Below are positions 15,035-22,909 of a stretch of 26,552 bases of DNA, piece after piece (position 1 is the stretch's first letter; each line of letters opens with the position of its first letter). The DNA is from Candidatus Hydrogenedentes bacterium UBA2224 (GTDB lineage Bacteria > Hydrogenedentota > Hydrogenedentia > Hydrogenedentales > SLHB01). Where the stretch lies: contig DDYW01000193.1 in assembly GCA_002348185.1 (NCBI GenBank), positions 1 to 26,552 on the forward strand, written 5' to 3'. Under the pieces are notes generated by a model, which saw nothing but the letters and a program-made list of their open reading frames with translations, did no database searches and was not told where the DNA came from. The position numbers and the translations under genes are program-made.

Positions 15035-15435
15035 GTCCGAGTCTCCGTTTGGGGCGTCGCGGGCGCGTTATCGTTCCGGGCCTGCTGTTTGGCATTCAGC
15101 GCATCGCGGTCTTCGCTGTAGGCGTCGCTCACGCTGCCCTCCCACAACCTGATGCCGGCGCGGTGCGCGCCTCGCGCAATGGCGTGGGCTGAAACTGGGG
15201 CCGTAAGTACCACGAAAAGGATGCAAAGGAGAGCGCGCCACCCCCCGCCTGAAGGGCCCACGATAAGGCATGTGCCCAATAGGACGCTGCAGGTTCCCAG
15301 GGTCACGCACTTGGTTGCTGCCTGAAGGCGGTTGTATACGTCCGGCAAACGCACCAGTCCCAGGCAGCCGAAGAGGTCGAAGGCAACGCCCCCGCCGATA
15401 AACACCATGCCCACGACATGCACGAAATCAATCAT
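15031..15435 (-). CDS. mnhG: MrpG/MnhG-like subunit of the hydrogenase antiporter module
   Basis: The protein is 134 aa with three membrane helices. The family pattern is clear: GGVAFDLFGCLGLVRLPDVYNRLQAATK, then GTCSVLLGTCLI and LCILFVVLTAPVSAHAIARGA. MrpG is a small subunit of Mrp antiporters and of Mbh-type complexes (MbhC). The C-terminal 30 residues are a polar tail rich in Asn, Ala and Thr that the core family lacks. ATG 15435 overlaps the stop of mnhF by 8 bp. Confidence 0.9.
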   Translation of the reverse strand: MIDFVHVVGMVFIGGGVAFDLFGCLGLVRLPDVYNRLQAATKCVTLGTCSVLLGTCLIVGPSGGGWRALLCILFVVLTAPVSAHAIARGAHRAGIRLWEGSVSDAYSEDRDALNAKQQARNDNAPATPQTETRT

Positions 15436-15796
15436 CCAGGGGTCTCCCTTCGAGGTATTTCGCGAGCGCAAGGGCTCCGATAAAGCTCATGAGCGCCCAC
15501 GTGATGCCGATGTCGATATACCAGGACTGGCCGGTGCCCATAGCGAATAGGGCACAGCATCCGACAATCAGCACTCCGAAGATGTCGAGAGCGACAAGTC
15601 GGTCTGCTGATGTTGGCCCCCGGAGAACGCGAAACAGACACAGGACTCCCGCAAGAAGGAGGATGTAGAACGCACTGGTCACAAAGGCCGCGTAATGCGC
15701 CTCGGGCCCAAGATCGAGCGGCGGTGGATACACCGCGAGCCAGCAAACAACCGCCACGAGGATCACTGCTCCAAGAACCCAAGATAACGTACGCAT
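15428..15796 (-). CDS. mnhF: MrpF/MnhF-like subunit
   Basis: The protein is 122 aa. The core from about residue 35 (AFYILLLAGVLCLFRVLRGPTSADRLVALDIFG) carries the MrpF signature GPTxADRLVALD and is followed by two more helices. It is longer than the usual 85-95 aa because of an N-terminal extra helix (residues 1-23) and a loop containing YPPPLDLGPEAHYA. It corresponds to MbhB of archaeal Mbh. It starts 11 bp after the mnhE stop. Confidence 0.9.
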   Translation of the reverse strand: MRTLSWVLGAVILVAVVCWLAVYPPPLDLGPEAHYAAFVTSAFYILLLAGVLCLFRVLRGPTSADRLVALDIFGVLIVGCCALFAMGTGQSWYIDIGITWALMSFIGALALAKYLEGRPLDD

Positions 15797-15807
15797 TCTT
15801 TTTCCAC

Positions 15808-16302
15808 CTATTCGAAGATTTCCCGCAGTATGTATTCGAACCGCCCGGAAATCTCACGGCTAGCCGCTTCAATTTCAGTCTCTTTGACATAGATGCAGTG
15901 GATATACAGGACACCCGCGCCACGGTCGATGTCGACGGTCATGGTTCCGGGGGTCAGCGTGATAGCGTTGGCCAGGAACGTCAGCCCCACGTCCGACTTC
16001 AATTCCGTGTGGACGCGTACGATGCCGGGCCGGATGGGGAGGCGGGGGTTCAGCACGCGCCAGGCGACGTCCACGTTGGCCCGCAGACATTGCCACACGA
16101 ACACGGGCAGAAAGATGAAACAAAAATACCAGTAGCGCACGGGATTGCGCAGAAGGTGGGGCCGTTTTACGAAGAGGTCTCCCGTGAGATAGGCGACCAG
16201 CGCCGCCACACCGGCCCCTGCCAGCAAAACAGGCAGCGACGGCGGCCACGTGAGCAAGCACCAAACGAGCCACGCAAAGACAAACAGAATGAGCTTACTC
16301 AT
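15808..16302 (-). CDS. mnhE: MrpE/MnhE-like subunit
   Basis: The protein is 164 aa with N-terminal helices (SKLILFVFAWLVWCLLTWPP and LPVLLAGAGVAALVAYLTG) and a cytoplasmic C-terminal domain. Family hallmarks are DVAWRVLNPRLPIRPGIV, then LTFLANAITLTPGTMTVDID and a final VLYIHCIYV. It corresponds to MbhA of archaeal Mbh. It lies 3 bp from the end of the mnhD-like gene. Confidence 0.92.
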   Translation of the reverse strand: MSKLILFVFAWLVWCLLTWPPSLPVLLAGAGVAALVAYLTGDLFVKRPHLLRNPVRYWYFCFIFLPVFVWQCLRANVDVAWRVLNPRLPIRPGIVRVHTELKSDVGLTFLANAITLTPGTMTVDIDRGAGVLYIHCIYVKETEIEAASREISGRFEYILREIFE

Positions 16303-16305
16303 GAC

Positions 16306-17811
16306 TTATCTCGCTTGTGTTACCGCCATGTTGACGTATTCTGTGCCGTTTGTGATCGCCTCGGAAGCCAGTCCCAGGAAGGCTTCCCGGGCCTGGGGCA
16401 ATAGCAGGAGGCCTCCGAAAACACACAGGACGGCAAATGCAACCAGTGACAGCTTCATGAAGAAAGGCGCTTCGGTGACGGAGTTCCATCGGGAATTCAA
16501 CTGCCCGAAAAACGCGTAACGCATGACTTTCATGAACGATGCCAGCGTTAAAACGCTTGCGAGCACGGCCCAGAATGCATAACCGTAACGTTCGGCTTGG
16601 ACAGCGGCGACAATAATCAGGAGTTTGCTCCAGAATCCGTTGAAGGGCGGAATTCCCGCGATGGACATCGAGGCGGCAAGGGTGGTGGCGCCCGTCAGTG
16701 GCAGTTTTGCGCGTAGCCCCCCCATGGCCTTCAAATCGCGCGTGCCCGTGGCATATTCGATGACGCCGGAATCCAGGAAGAGGAGGGACTTGAAGAGGGA
16801 ATGGTTAAGGAGGTGGAAGAGTCCCCCCATGATGCCGAGCGGAGTGCCCAGCCCAATGCCGAGAATGACGTATCCGATCTGGCTGATGGAATGGAATGCA
16901 AGCAGCCGTTTGAGGTCCCATTGTCCGATGGCCAGGAAGACGCCGACCACCATGGACAAGGCACCGATGAACAGGAGCACGCCGAGAATGCGCGGGGATG
17001 CGCCGAGGACGTTGAATATCACCCGGCACAGGGCATAGACCCCCAACGCCTTTATCAAAACGCCGGAAAGCATCGCGGAGATGGGCGCAGGGGCGGAAGA
17101 GTGCGCGTCCGGAAGCCATGCGTGGAACGGAACCACGGCCGCTTTCATTCCGAAGCCCATGAGGAACAACACGGTTACAAAAGTCGTCAGCGCGCCGGGT
17201 TTGCTCATGGCCAGAACGCGCGCCATGTCGGCCATGTTGAGGGTAGACGTGCTGGCATACAACACGGCAATCCCGAGGAGAATACACAGCGAACCGACGG
17301 ATCCCATCACGGCGTATTTGAACGCGGCCTCGAGGGCGTGCTTCTCCGTACCGAAGGCGACCAGTCCATAACTTGCCACGGCGGCGACTTCGAGAAAAAC
17401 AAAGAGGTTAAACAAATCTCCGGTGACGATGACCCCGTTCATCCCGGCAAGCGTCATCAGGAACAACACGTAAAAGTTCCACCGTGCCGTGAACTGGTTG
17501 ACATAGTCGAGGCAGAAGATAACGACCAGAAACACGACGAGGTTGATAGTGACAAGCATGAAGGCCGTCAGCCCGTCAAGGACCATCGAGATGCCGACGG
17601 GAGGAGGCCATCCTCCGACGGTGTAGACCACGACGCCGTGCTGGAGGAGGAGTTTCACGGAAAGCAACGATATTCCCAGAAGAATCGCCGCTACGACCGT
17701 GGCCAGCAGTGGCGCCAGAGCCGGGAACTTGCGGCCGAGAAGGGCCGTCACGAACGCGCCACCGAGCGGCAGGGCGACACAGAGTGGCAAGATGTATGAA
17801 GGGGGCGTCAT
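16306..17811 (-). CDS. mnhD: MrpD/MbhH-like proton-pumping antiporter subunit
   Basis: The protein is 501 aa with about 14 membrane helices, homologous to NuoM/NuoN. Conserved ion-path residues are visible: the Glu in VFLEVAAVASYGLVA, the Lys in MKAAVVPFHAWLPDAHSSAP, and the His/Lys set from FHSISQIGYVILGIG to NHSLFKSLLFLDSG. It should carry one H+ (or Na+/H+) channel of the complex and corresponds to MbhH. ATG 17811 overlaps the mnhC stop as ATGA. Confidence 0.92.
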   Translation of the reverse strand: MTPPSYILPLCVALPLGGAFVTALLGRKFPALAPLLATVVAAILLGISLLSVKLLLQHGVVVYTVGGWPPPVGISMVLDGLTAFMLVTINLVVFLVVIFCLDYVNQFTARWNFYVLFLMTLAGMNGVIVTGDLFNLFVFLEVAAVASYGLVAFGTEKHALEAAFKYAVMGSVGSLCILLGIAVLYASTSTLNMADMARVLAMSKPGALTTFVTVLFLMGFGMKAAVVPFHAWLPDAHSSAPAPISAMLSGVLIKALGVYALCRVIFNVLGASPRILGVLLFIGALSMVVGVFLAIGQWDLKRLLAFHSISQIGYVILGIGLGTPLGIMGGLFHLLNHSLFKSLLFLDSGVIEYATGTRDLKAMGGLRAKLPLTGATTLAASMSIAGIPPFNGFWSKLLIIVAAVQAERYGYAFWAVLASVLTLASFMKVMRYAFFGQLNSRWNSVTEAPFFMKLSLVAFAVLCVFGGLLLLPQAREAFLGLASEAITNGTEYVNMAVTQAR

Positions 17812-18152
17812 CCTTTAAGCTCCCGGATTTCACTGATGTCGTATGTTCCGTACTGCTGATAGATGCGCATTGCCAAAGCAACCATAAGTGCCGTAGTGGC
17901 AAGACCGATGACGATGGCCGTCAGTACGAGCGCATGCGGAAGGGGATCTACCATGACCGGCGCGCCGCCTTCCGCCACGCGCGGCAGAATCGGCGCGGAA
18001 CCGTGCACGCGGTAGGCGATAAGGACAAACATCAGGTTGACGGCGCATTCGGCAATGGCGAGGCCCAGAACGATCTTGATGACGTTACGCTTGGCGAGCG
18101 CGCCGTACACTCCCAGGCAAAACAGGACCAGGCACAGCATGTACGCAATCAT
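17808..18152 (-). CDS. mnhC: MrpC/NuoK-like subunit
   Basis: The protein is 114 aa with three helices. MLCLVLFCLGVYGALAKRNV and IKIVLGLAIAECAVNLMFVL are the NuoK/MrpC core, including the buried Glu used in proton transfer. The third helix has PLPHALVLTAIVIGLATTAL, typical of MrpC. It corresponds to MbhG. ATG 18152 overlaps the mnhB stop as ATGA; the frame is open further upstream, but that part duplicates mnhB coding sequence. Confidence 0.92.
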   Translation of the reverse strand: MIAYMLCLVLFCLGVYGALAKRNVIKIVLGLAIAECAVNLMFVLIAYRVHGSAPILPRVAEGGAPVMVDPLPHALVLTAIVIGLATTALMVALAMRIYQQYGTYDISEIRELKG

Positions 18153-18610
18153 GACCCTTGCTCCGATTCCGGGTTCAACAGCACCAATGCGATGAAAATC
18201 GCGAATAGGCCGCCCGCCACCTTCAGACAAATTGCGATATTGCTCAGAGGGATGGTTCCTGCGCTCAACAGGGCATGCGGTTCCCCGTGGGGCAACACGT
18301 TGGCAAAGAAGTAGCCGCCGGAAAAACCAGCGAGCGCGATTGCCAGAAACAGCACCGCTCCCAAGCTCTCGAGCGAAGCCGTACCGGATTCCGACAGCGT
18401 CCCGAACGCCTGCCGTTTTCCGAAGGCGAGCACCAGATGCACGAAAGACAGCGCGATAATCACCCCGCCCGCAAAACCGCCGCCGGGCGACAGGTGCCCG
18501 TGCAGCACGATGTAAATCCCATAGAGAAGGATCAGGCCAACGCTGAGCCGTGTGATGGTCTTGACAATCAGCGACATGCCTTCAGTGCAGTTGTCTTCAT
18601 TTGTTCGCAT
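18149..18610 (-). CDS. mnhB: MrpB/MnhB-like subunit
   Basis: The protein is 153 aa with four helices. Hallmarks are LILLYGIYIVLHGHLSPGGGFAG followed by a basic turn, then GGYFFANVLPHG and SNIAICLKVAGGLFAIF. It corresponds to MbhF. ATG 18610 overlaps the end of the preceding gene by 14 bp; a second ATG at 18577 is also plausible and would remove a polar 11-residue N-terminus. Confidence 0.92.
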   Translation of the reverse strand: MRTNEDNCTEGMSLIVKTITRLSVGLILLYGIYIVLHGHLSPGGGFAGGVIIALSFVHLVLAFGKRQAFGTLSESGTASLESLGAVLFLAIALAGFSGGYFFANVLPHGEPHALLSAGTIPLSNIAICLKVAGGLFAIFIALVLLNPESEQGS

Positions 18611-19145
18611 GATTTGGTTCCGTTCTTGTCTTTCGCCGCCCTACGGGACGGGCAACGGCCAGCACGCCCATAACGGCGGCAAACAGCACGGTGGCTTCGC
18701 CCAGGGTGTCGTACCCTCTGAAATCCAGCAGAATAGCCGAAACAACGTTGACGGCGCCGGTGTCTTCAAGCCCTTCGGCCACATACGTCTCTGACACGCG
18801 CATATGCGGGGCGCCGAGCGGCGGAATTTCACTGAAAACCCTGGCTCCGACCACCAGCACGGCGATTCCGAACACGAGGGCCACGACGCCCAGCAAGGGC
18901 GTGCTCCCGTGCGTCGAGCGAGGCAGGCCGATTCTGATGGTGGCCCGGATAAGGATCACCACGGAGATGATTTCTACGACGAGTTGCGTGATCGCGACAT
19001 CCGGGGCCTTCGCCACCAGCGCGGCCAGGGAAAGGCCCAGTCCCACCGTCCCGACCGCGATTACCGCGGACAGCAGGTCGCGTGCCTCGATGGCGATAAC
19101 GGCGCCAATGATCATCACGACAAGTATTGTGTAGAGGGCAATCAT
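18597..19145 (-). CDS. Fused MbhD-MbhE-like subunit (DUF4040 + MrpA C-terminal domain)
   Basis: The protein is 182 aa. Residues 1-75 match DUF4040/MbhD (AIEARDLLSAVIAVGTVGL, APDVAITQLVVEIISVVIL). Residues 85-175 match MbhE and the C-terminal part of MrpA (GLEDTGAVNVVSAILLDFRG, then YDTLGEATVLFAAVMGVLA). In Pyrococcus the two are separate genes; here one frame covers both. It forms part of the link between the antiporter-like subunits. ATG 19145 overlaps the preceding stop as ATGA. Confidence 0.88.
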   Translation of the reverse strand: MIALYTILVVMIIGAVIAIEARDLLSAVIAVGTVGLGLSLAALVAKAPDVAITQLVVEIISVVILIRATIRIGLPRSTHGSTPLLGVVALVFGIAVLVVGARVFSEIPPLGAPHMRVSETYVAEGLEDTGAVNVVSAILLDFRGYDTLGEATVLFAAVMGVLAVARPVGRRKTRTEPNHANK

Positions 19146-20809
19146 GCGCTTCCTCCCAGCAGCACGAAGAGCAGCACAATGATCCCCAGGACACACCACG
19201 CCAGGTAGGTCGGCAGTTCGCCGGTGTGAATCCTTGAGAGCATCCTGCTGATGCCGAGTGTGGCGCGAGAACCCAGTTCGTACAGGTCGAAAAACTTTTG
19301 AGAAGCGGCGTGATAGATCCAGCGGAGAAAGGGCACTTCTTCGACGGTTTTGTAGAATTCGACGCCGGACATGCGCATCGCCGGCTGTTCTTCCAGCACT
19401 TCTCCGCCAACGAATGGCTCGACGGTTCGCGCCCTCAGGGCCGTTCCGATAATGTAGAGTACCGCGCCCGCGCCGAACCCGGCGAGCAAGAGCAACGCTC
19501 CCGCGAGGGTATGCCAGTCGCCCGGGTAGTCAATGGGCGTGCCTACGGCGGGCCCGATGAATCTGCCCAGGGGCAGTTGAAACGCGAACACGCCGAAAAG
19601 CACGCACAGGCCGGCCAGGATTGCGTGAGGCGCCAACAGCAGAAGAGACGTTTCTTTCTTTCCTTCGATCTTGCGGGCGGGCCGGGCGAGGAAGATGGCG
19701 TGGATGAGCTTCATGAAACTGGCCAAGGTCAAAACACTCCCAAACAGCGCGGACGCGAGACAGAGTGTCCAAAGCCACCCGCTATTGCGGCCGACTGTGG
19801 CCAGGCTCTGGTAGATCATCCACTTCGAGACGAAGCCGTTCAGTGGCGGGATGCCCGAGATCGCCAGGGCGGCAATCAAAAAGGTGGTATAGGTTACGGG
19901 CATGGCATGAGCATAGCCGCCGAGTTCATCGAGGGCATCGGTCCGTGCCTCGCGGGTGACGGCGCCGCCGGAAAAGAACAAGCAGCTCTTGTAAAGTGAA
20001 TTGTTGAACATGTGGAAGAGCCCGCCGGCGATTCCCAGGGGCGTGCCCGTGCCGATGCCCAGAATCATGTACCCCACCTGGCTGACGGCGTGATATCCCA
20101 GCAGGCGCCGCATATCGTGCTGGACGAGCGCCATCATGACCGCGGCAACAATGGTGAAACTCCCCAACAACATGAGGAACACATAGAGCCCTTTTGTAAG
20201 GACAAATATGTCCACGTTCAGCCGCACGAGGAGGTAGATCCCGAGGAGTTTATCCAGGGAAGCCGGGATGAAAGCCACCACCGGCAGGGGGGCATCCTGC
20301 GCGGTGTCGGGCACCCAGGTGTGGAACGGCATGGCGCCCGCTTTGGCCAGCGCACCGGACAGCAGGCAGAGATAGGCCATCACGCCAACCGGCGAGACAA
20401 TAGGAATCTCGAGGGTTGTCATTCGGAGGTCAAAGAGCGACGGCCGGCCGCCGAGGCTCCAGGCAAGTGCAAGACCGAGGATCATAAGGCTGTCGGTGCC
20501 GCCGATAATGATAAACGTCTTCTTTGCCGTTTTTGCCGCGCCCGGGGATTCTCCGAGGTTAGTCAGCAGGTAAAGCAGCAGCCCCAGCAAACCCCAGCAG
20601 ACCACGAACAAGACCAAATTGTCCGCAAAGACGGCCGCAATCGACAGGATACACGTCAGCAGGATATAGCCGTAATAGCGGCCTTGGGCTTGGCGCCCTC
20701 GCATGTAGCCCATCGAATACACAATCGTCAACACGGTGTAGCCCGCTACGAAGGCGGCCACGCTGCCGGACAGCCAATCCAATCTGAAATACGGTTCCAG
20801 CTCGTTCAT
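19142..20809 (-). CDS. NuoL/MbxH-like second antiporter subunit
   Basis: The protein is 555 aa with about 14 helices. It begins directly at FRLDWLSGSVAAFVAGYTV, so the first helices of a full NuoL are missing. The antiporter core is intact: MPFHTWVPDTAQDAPLPV, LLGYHAVSQVGYMILG, and MFNNSLYKSCLFFSGGAV. The last 150 residues form a NuoL-like extension ending HTGELPTYLAWCVLGI. With the MrpD-like subunit the complex has two ion-channel subunits, as in Mbx-type complexes, while archaeal Mbh has one. ATG 20809 overlaps the large-subunit stop as ATGA. Confidence 0.9.
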   Translation of the reverse strand: MNELEPYFRLDWLSGSVAAFVAGYTVLTIVYSMGYMRGRQAQGRYYGYILLTCILSIAAVFADNLVLFVVCWGLLGLLLYLLTNLGESPGAAKTAKKTFIIIGGTDSLMILGLALAWSLGGRPSLFDLRMTTLEIPIVSPVGVMAYLCLLSGALAKAGAMPFHTWVPDTAQDAPLPVVAFIPASLDKLLGIYLLVRLNVDIFVLTKGLYVFLMLLGSFTIVAAVMMALVQHDMRRLLGYHAVSQVGYMILGIGTGTPLGIAGGLFHMFNNSLYKSCLFFSGGAVTREARTDALDELGGYAHAMPVTYTTFLIAALAISGIPPLNGFVSKWMIYQSLATVGRNSGWLWTLCLASALFGSVLTLASFMKLIHAIFLARPARKIEGKKETSLLLLAPHAILAGLCVLFGVFAFQLPLGRFIGPAVGTPIDYPGDWHTLAGALLLLAGFGAGAVLYIIGTALRARTVEPFVGGEVLEEQPAMRMSGVEFYKTVEEVPFLRWIYHAASQKFFDLYELGSRATLGISRMLSRIHTGELPTYLAWCVLGIIVLLFVLLGGSA

Positions 20810-21996
20810 CGCGGTTCAGCACCCATTTCGCGGCGAATGCGCTCCGTTTTCTCTTGAGACAAGCGTACCAGGTCCGGGCCGTGCAGCAATGTCCGGCCCG
20901 TCTCATCGCGCACCGCCATGCGCTCGGTGCAGCAATAACAAGGATCAATGGCTGCCAGGATAATCGTGGCGTCGGCCAGGGTCTCGCCTACGATGGTCGC
21001 CTTGAATGTTGGAAGGTTCATGAACGTGGGTGCGCGGACCTTATGGCGGACGGGGCGATTCGTTCCGTCGCTGCGGACGTAATGAAACGTCTCTCCGCGC
21101 GGAGCTTCAATATGGCCGATGCCTTCGCCCGGCGGCACGGAGGTGATGTTTGCATCAATCTCGCCTTCGGGGAGGTGGTCGAGACAGGTTTTGATAATTT
21201 TGATCGATTCGAAGGTCTCCAGAATACGCACAACGGCCTTGTCGAAAACGTCGCCGTTTTGGGTGACGATCATGTTCCACTCGACCTTGTCATAGGCGCC
21301 GTAAGGGCAGTTTTTTCGGAGGTCGCGCGCCACGCCTGACGCCCGGGCGGTGGGTCCCACCGCGCTGTAACGGATCGAGTCGGCTTTGCTCAGTACGCCG
21401 ACGCCCTTGGTGCGGGCGTGTAGGACCGGGTCGTCGATCACCGCATTCTTGAGCATCTCGAGGGTCGGCACTATGGAATCGATTCTCCTCAATGCTGCAG
21501 GGATGTCCTCGGGTTTGATATCACGACGAACACCTCCAGGCCTGAACATCGCATAATTGTTCCGGTTGCCTGACAGAATCTCCATGACATCAAGGATCTC
21601 TTCACGGAGTTTCCATGCCCACATGAAGACGGTGTTGTAACCGAGAAAGTGTCCGGCCAGTCCAAGCCATAGCAGGTGCGAATGGATGCGCTCGCCCTCC
21701 GCAATGATGGTGCGGATATATTGGGCTCTTTCGGGGACTTCCATGGGAAAGATATCTTCCACGGCGCGGGTAAAGGCAAAGGGATGACTGGTACTGCAAA
21801 TCCCACAGATGCGCTCGATCACGAAAGTGCTCTGGTCGAACGTCTTGGATTCCGAGAGCTTCTCTATGCCGCGGTGGTTATATCCGACCCGGACGTCGAT
21901 ATCGGTAATGCGCTCGCCTTCGACCGTCAGGGTGAAGAACTCCGGCTCTTCCTGAAGCGGATGATAGGGGCCTATGGGCAGGATCGTCTTGGCCAT
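20806..21996 (-). CDS. Group-4-type [NiFe] hydrogenase large subunit (MbhL/NuoD-like)
   Basis: The protein is 396 aa. The four nickel ligands are present: RICGIC at residues 62-67 (C64, C67) and DPCYCC at 351-356 (C353, C356). An extra cysteine at 355 sits between the usual pair. The N-terminus PIGPYHPLQEEPEFFTL is the standard Mbh/NuoD opening. After TER359 there is a 37-residue tail, the expected HycI cleavage product. Complex I homologues lack these cysteines and tail, so this is a true hydrogenase subunit that reduces protons or oxidises H2. The start ATG 21996 overlaps the upstream stop as TGATG; a GTG one codon earlier is also possible. GAGGTG precedes it. Confidence 0.95.
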   Translation of the reverse strand: MAKTILPIGPYHPLQEEPEFFTLTVEGERITDIDVRVGYNHRGIEKLSESKTFDQSTFVIERICGICSTSHPFAFTRAVEDIFPMEVPERAQYIRTIIAEGERIHSHLLWLGLAGHFLGYNTVFMWAWKLREEILDVMEILSGNRNNYAMFRPGGVRRDIKPEDIPAALRRIDSIVPTLEMLKNAVIDDPVLHARTKGVGVLSKADSIRYSAVGPTARASGVARDLRKNCPYGAYDKVEWNMIVTQNGDVFDKAVVRILETFESIKIIKTCLDHLPEGEIDANITSVPPGEGIGHIEAPRGETFHYVRSDGTNRPVRHKVRAPTFMNLPTFKATIVGETLADATIILAAIDPCYCCTERMAVRDETGRTLLHGPDLVRLSQEKTERIRREMGAEPR

Positions 21997-22469
21997 CACA
22001 CACCTCTATCCCGAACCGCCTGCTTGTCCCACTCCTGGTAGTCGCGCCGCAGGGGGTAGACGCCTTCGGGCCAGTTCTCCGGCAGCAGGAGGCGCCGCAT
22101 ATCCGGATGGTTCTTGAATTCCACGCCGAGTAGTTCGTGGATTTCCCGTTCGATCCAGTTGGCGGCTTCGAACGAGGGGGTGAGAGAGTCAATAATGGGC
22201 CGGTCGCGGTCGAGTTTGACGCGGAGCGACACCAACAGGTTTAGCTCCTCAAGAATGAAGTGATAGAGGATTTCGATGTGGGTCCTTGTGTCGACTCCCG
22301 TGGCGATGCTAAACCGCGCCCCCAACTGCCAAAAGATGTAGCTGGCCACGGGAACGACGGCCCCGGGCTTGATCTCGATGTAGACGCGGCTGGGGGATTT
22401 GTCAGACACGGACAGAATGGCGTCGGCGAATCGCACGCGGATTTCCTGCAGTGCTTGTTCCCTGGTCAT
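21996..22469 (-). CDS. Hydrogenase subunit (NuoC/MbhK-like)
   Basis: The protein is 157 aa and soluble. It matches the NuoC/30-kDa fold: GARFSIATGVDTRTHIEILYHF, then DSLTPSFEAANWIEREIHEL and LGVEFKNHPDMRRLLLPENW near the end. It stabilises the contact between the large subunit and the peripheral arm. ATG 22469 overlaps the NuoB-like stop as ATGA; an upstream ATG at 22538 lies inside that gene. Confidence 0.92.
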   Translation of the reverse strand: MTREQALQEIRVRFADAILSVSDKSPSRVYIEIKPGAVVPVASYIFWQLGARFSIATGVDTRTHIEILYHFILEELNLLVSLRVKLDRDRPIIDSLTPSFEAANWIEREIHELLGVEFKNHPDMRRLLLPENWPEGVYPLRRDYQEWDKQAVRDRGV

Positions 22470-22891
22470 GTGGCGGCTCCCACTTTCTCGATGAGTTGTA
22501 CCGCGCCGGCAATGATGGCTTCGGGTTTCGGAGGACAACCCGGGATGTACGCGTCAACCGGGATGATGTGGTCGAGGGGCAGGGGGCAGTTGTAGCTGTC
22601 GATGAACATGCCCCGCGACATGGCACACTCCCCGATGGCAACGACAAGGCAGGGTTTGGGGACACTGTCGTACAGACGTTTGAGACGCTCGGCCGATTGG
22701 CGGTTGCAAGAGCCCGTTATCAGCAACACGTCGGCGTGTTTAATGCTGCCGGCGAGAAGCATGCCAAATCGCTCGATGTCGAACCGAGGTGTCAGACAGT
22801 CCAGGACCTCAATGTCGCAATTGTTGCAGCTTCCCGTGGACAGATGGAATACCCAGGGCGACTTCAACAAGGCAGACAGTTTCATTCCCAT
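22466..22891 (-). CDS. Hydrogenase small subunit (NuoB/MbhJ-like)
   Basis: The protein is 141 aa. It holds the proximal 4Fe-4S cluster next to the NiFe site. The first ligands are STGSCNNCD (C22 and C25); further ligands are in AIGECAMSRG and IPGCPPKPEA. The CxxC spacing is the hydrogenase form, unlike the tandem CC of complex I NuoB. The short length, without the extra domains of group 1 small subunits, fits group 4. It starts 18 bp after the NuoH-like stop, with AGGGAG upstream. Confidence 0.94.
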   Translation of the reverse strand: MGMKLSALLKSPWVFHLSTGSCNNCDIEVLDCLTPRFDIERFGMLLAGSIKHADVLLITGSCNRQSAERLKRLYDSVPKPCLVVAIGECAMSRGMFIDSYNCPLPLDHIIPVDAYIPGCPPKPEAIIAGAVQLIEKVGAAT

Positions 22892-22909
22892 TTTGCCCGT
22901 TTCTCCCTG

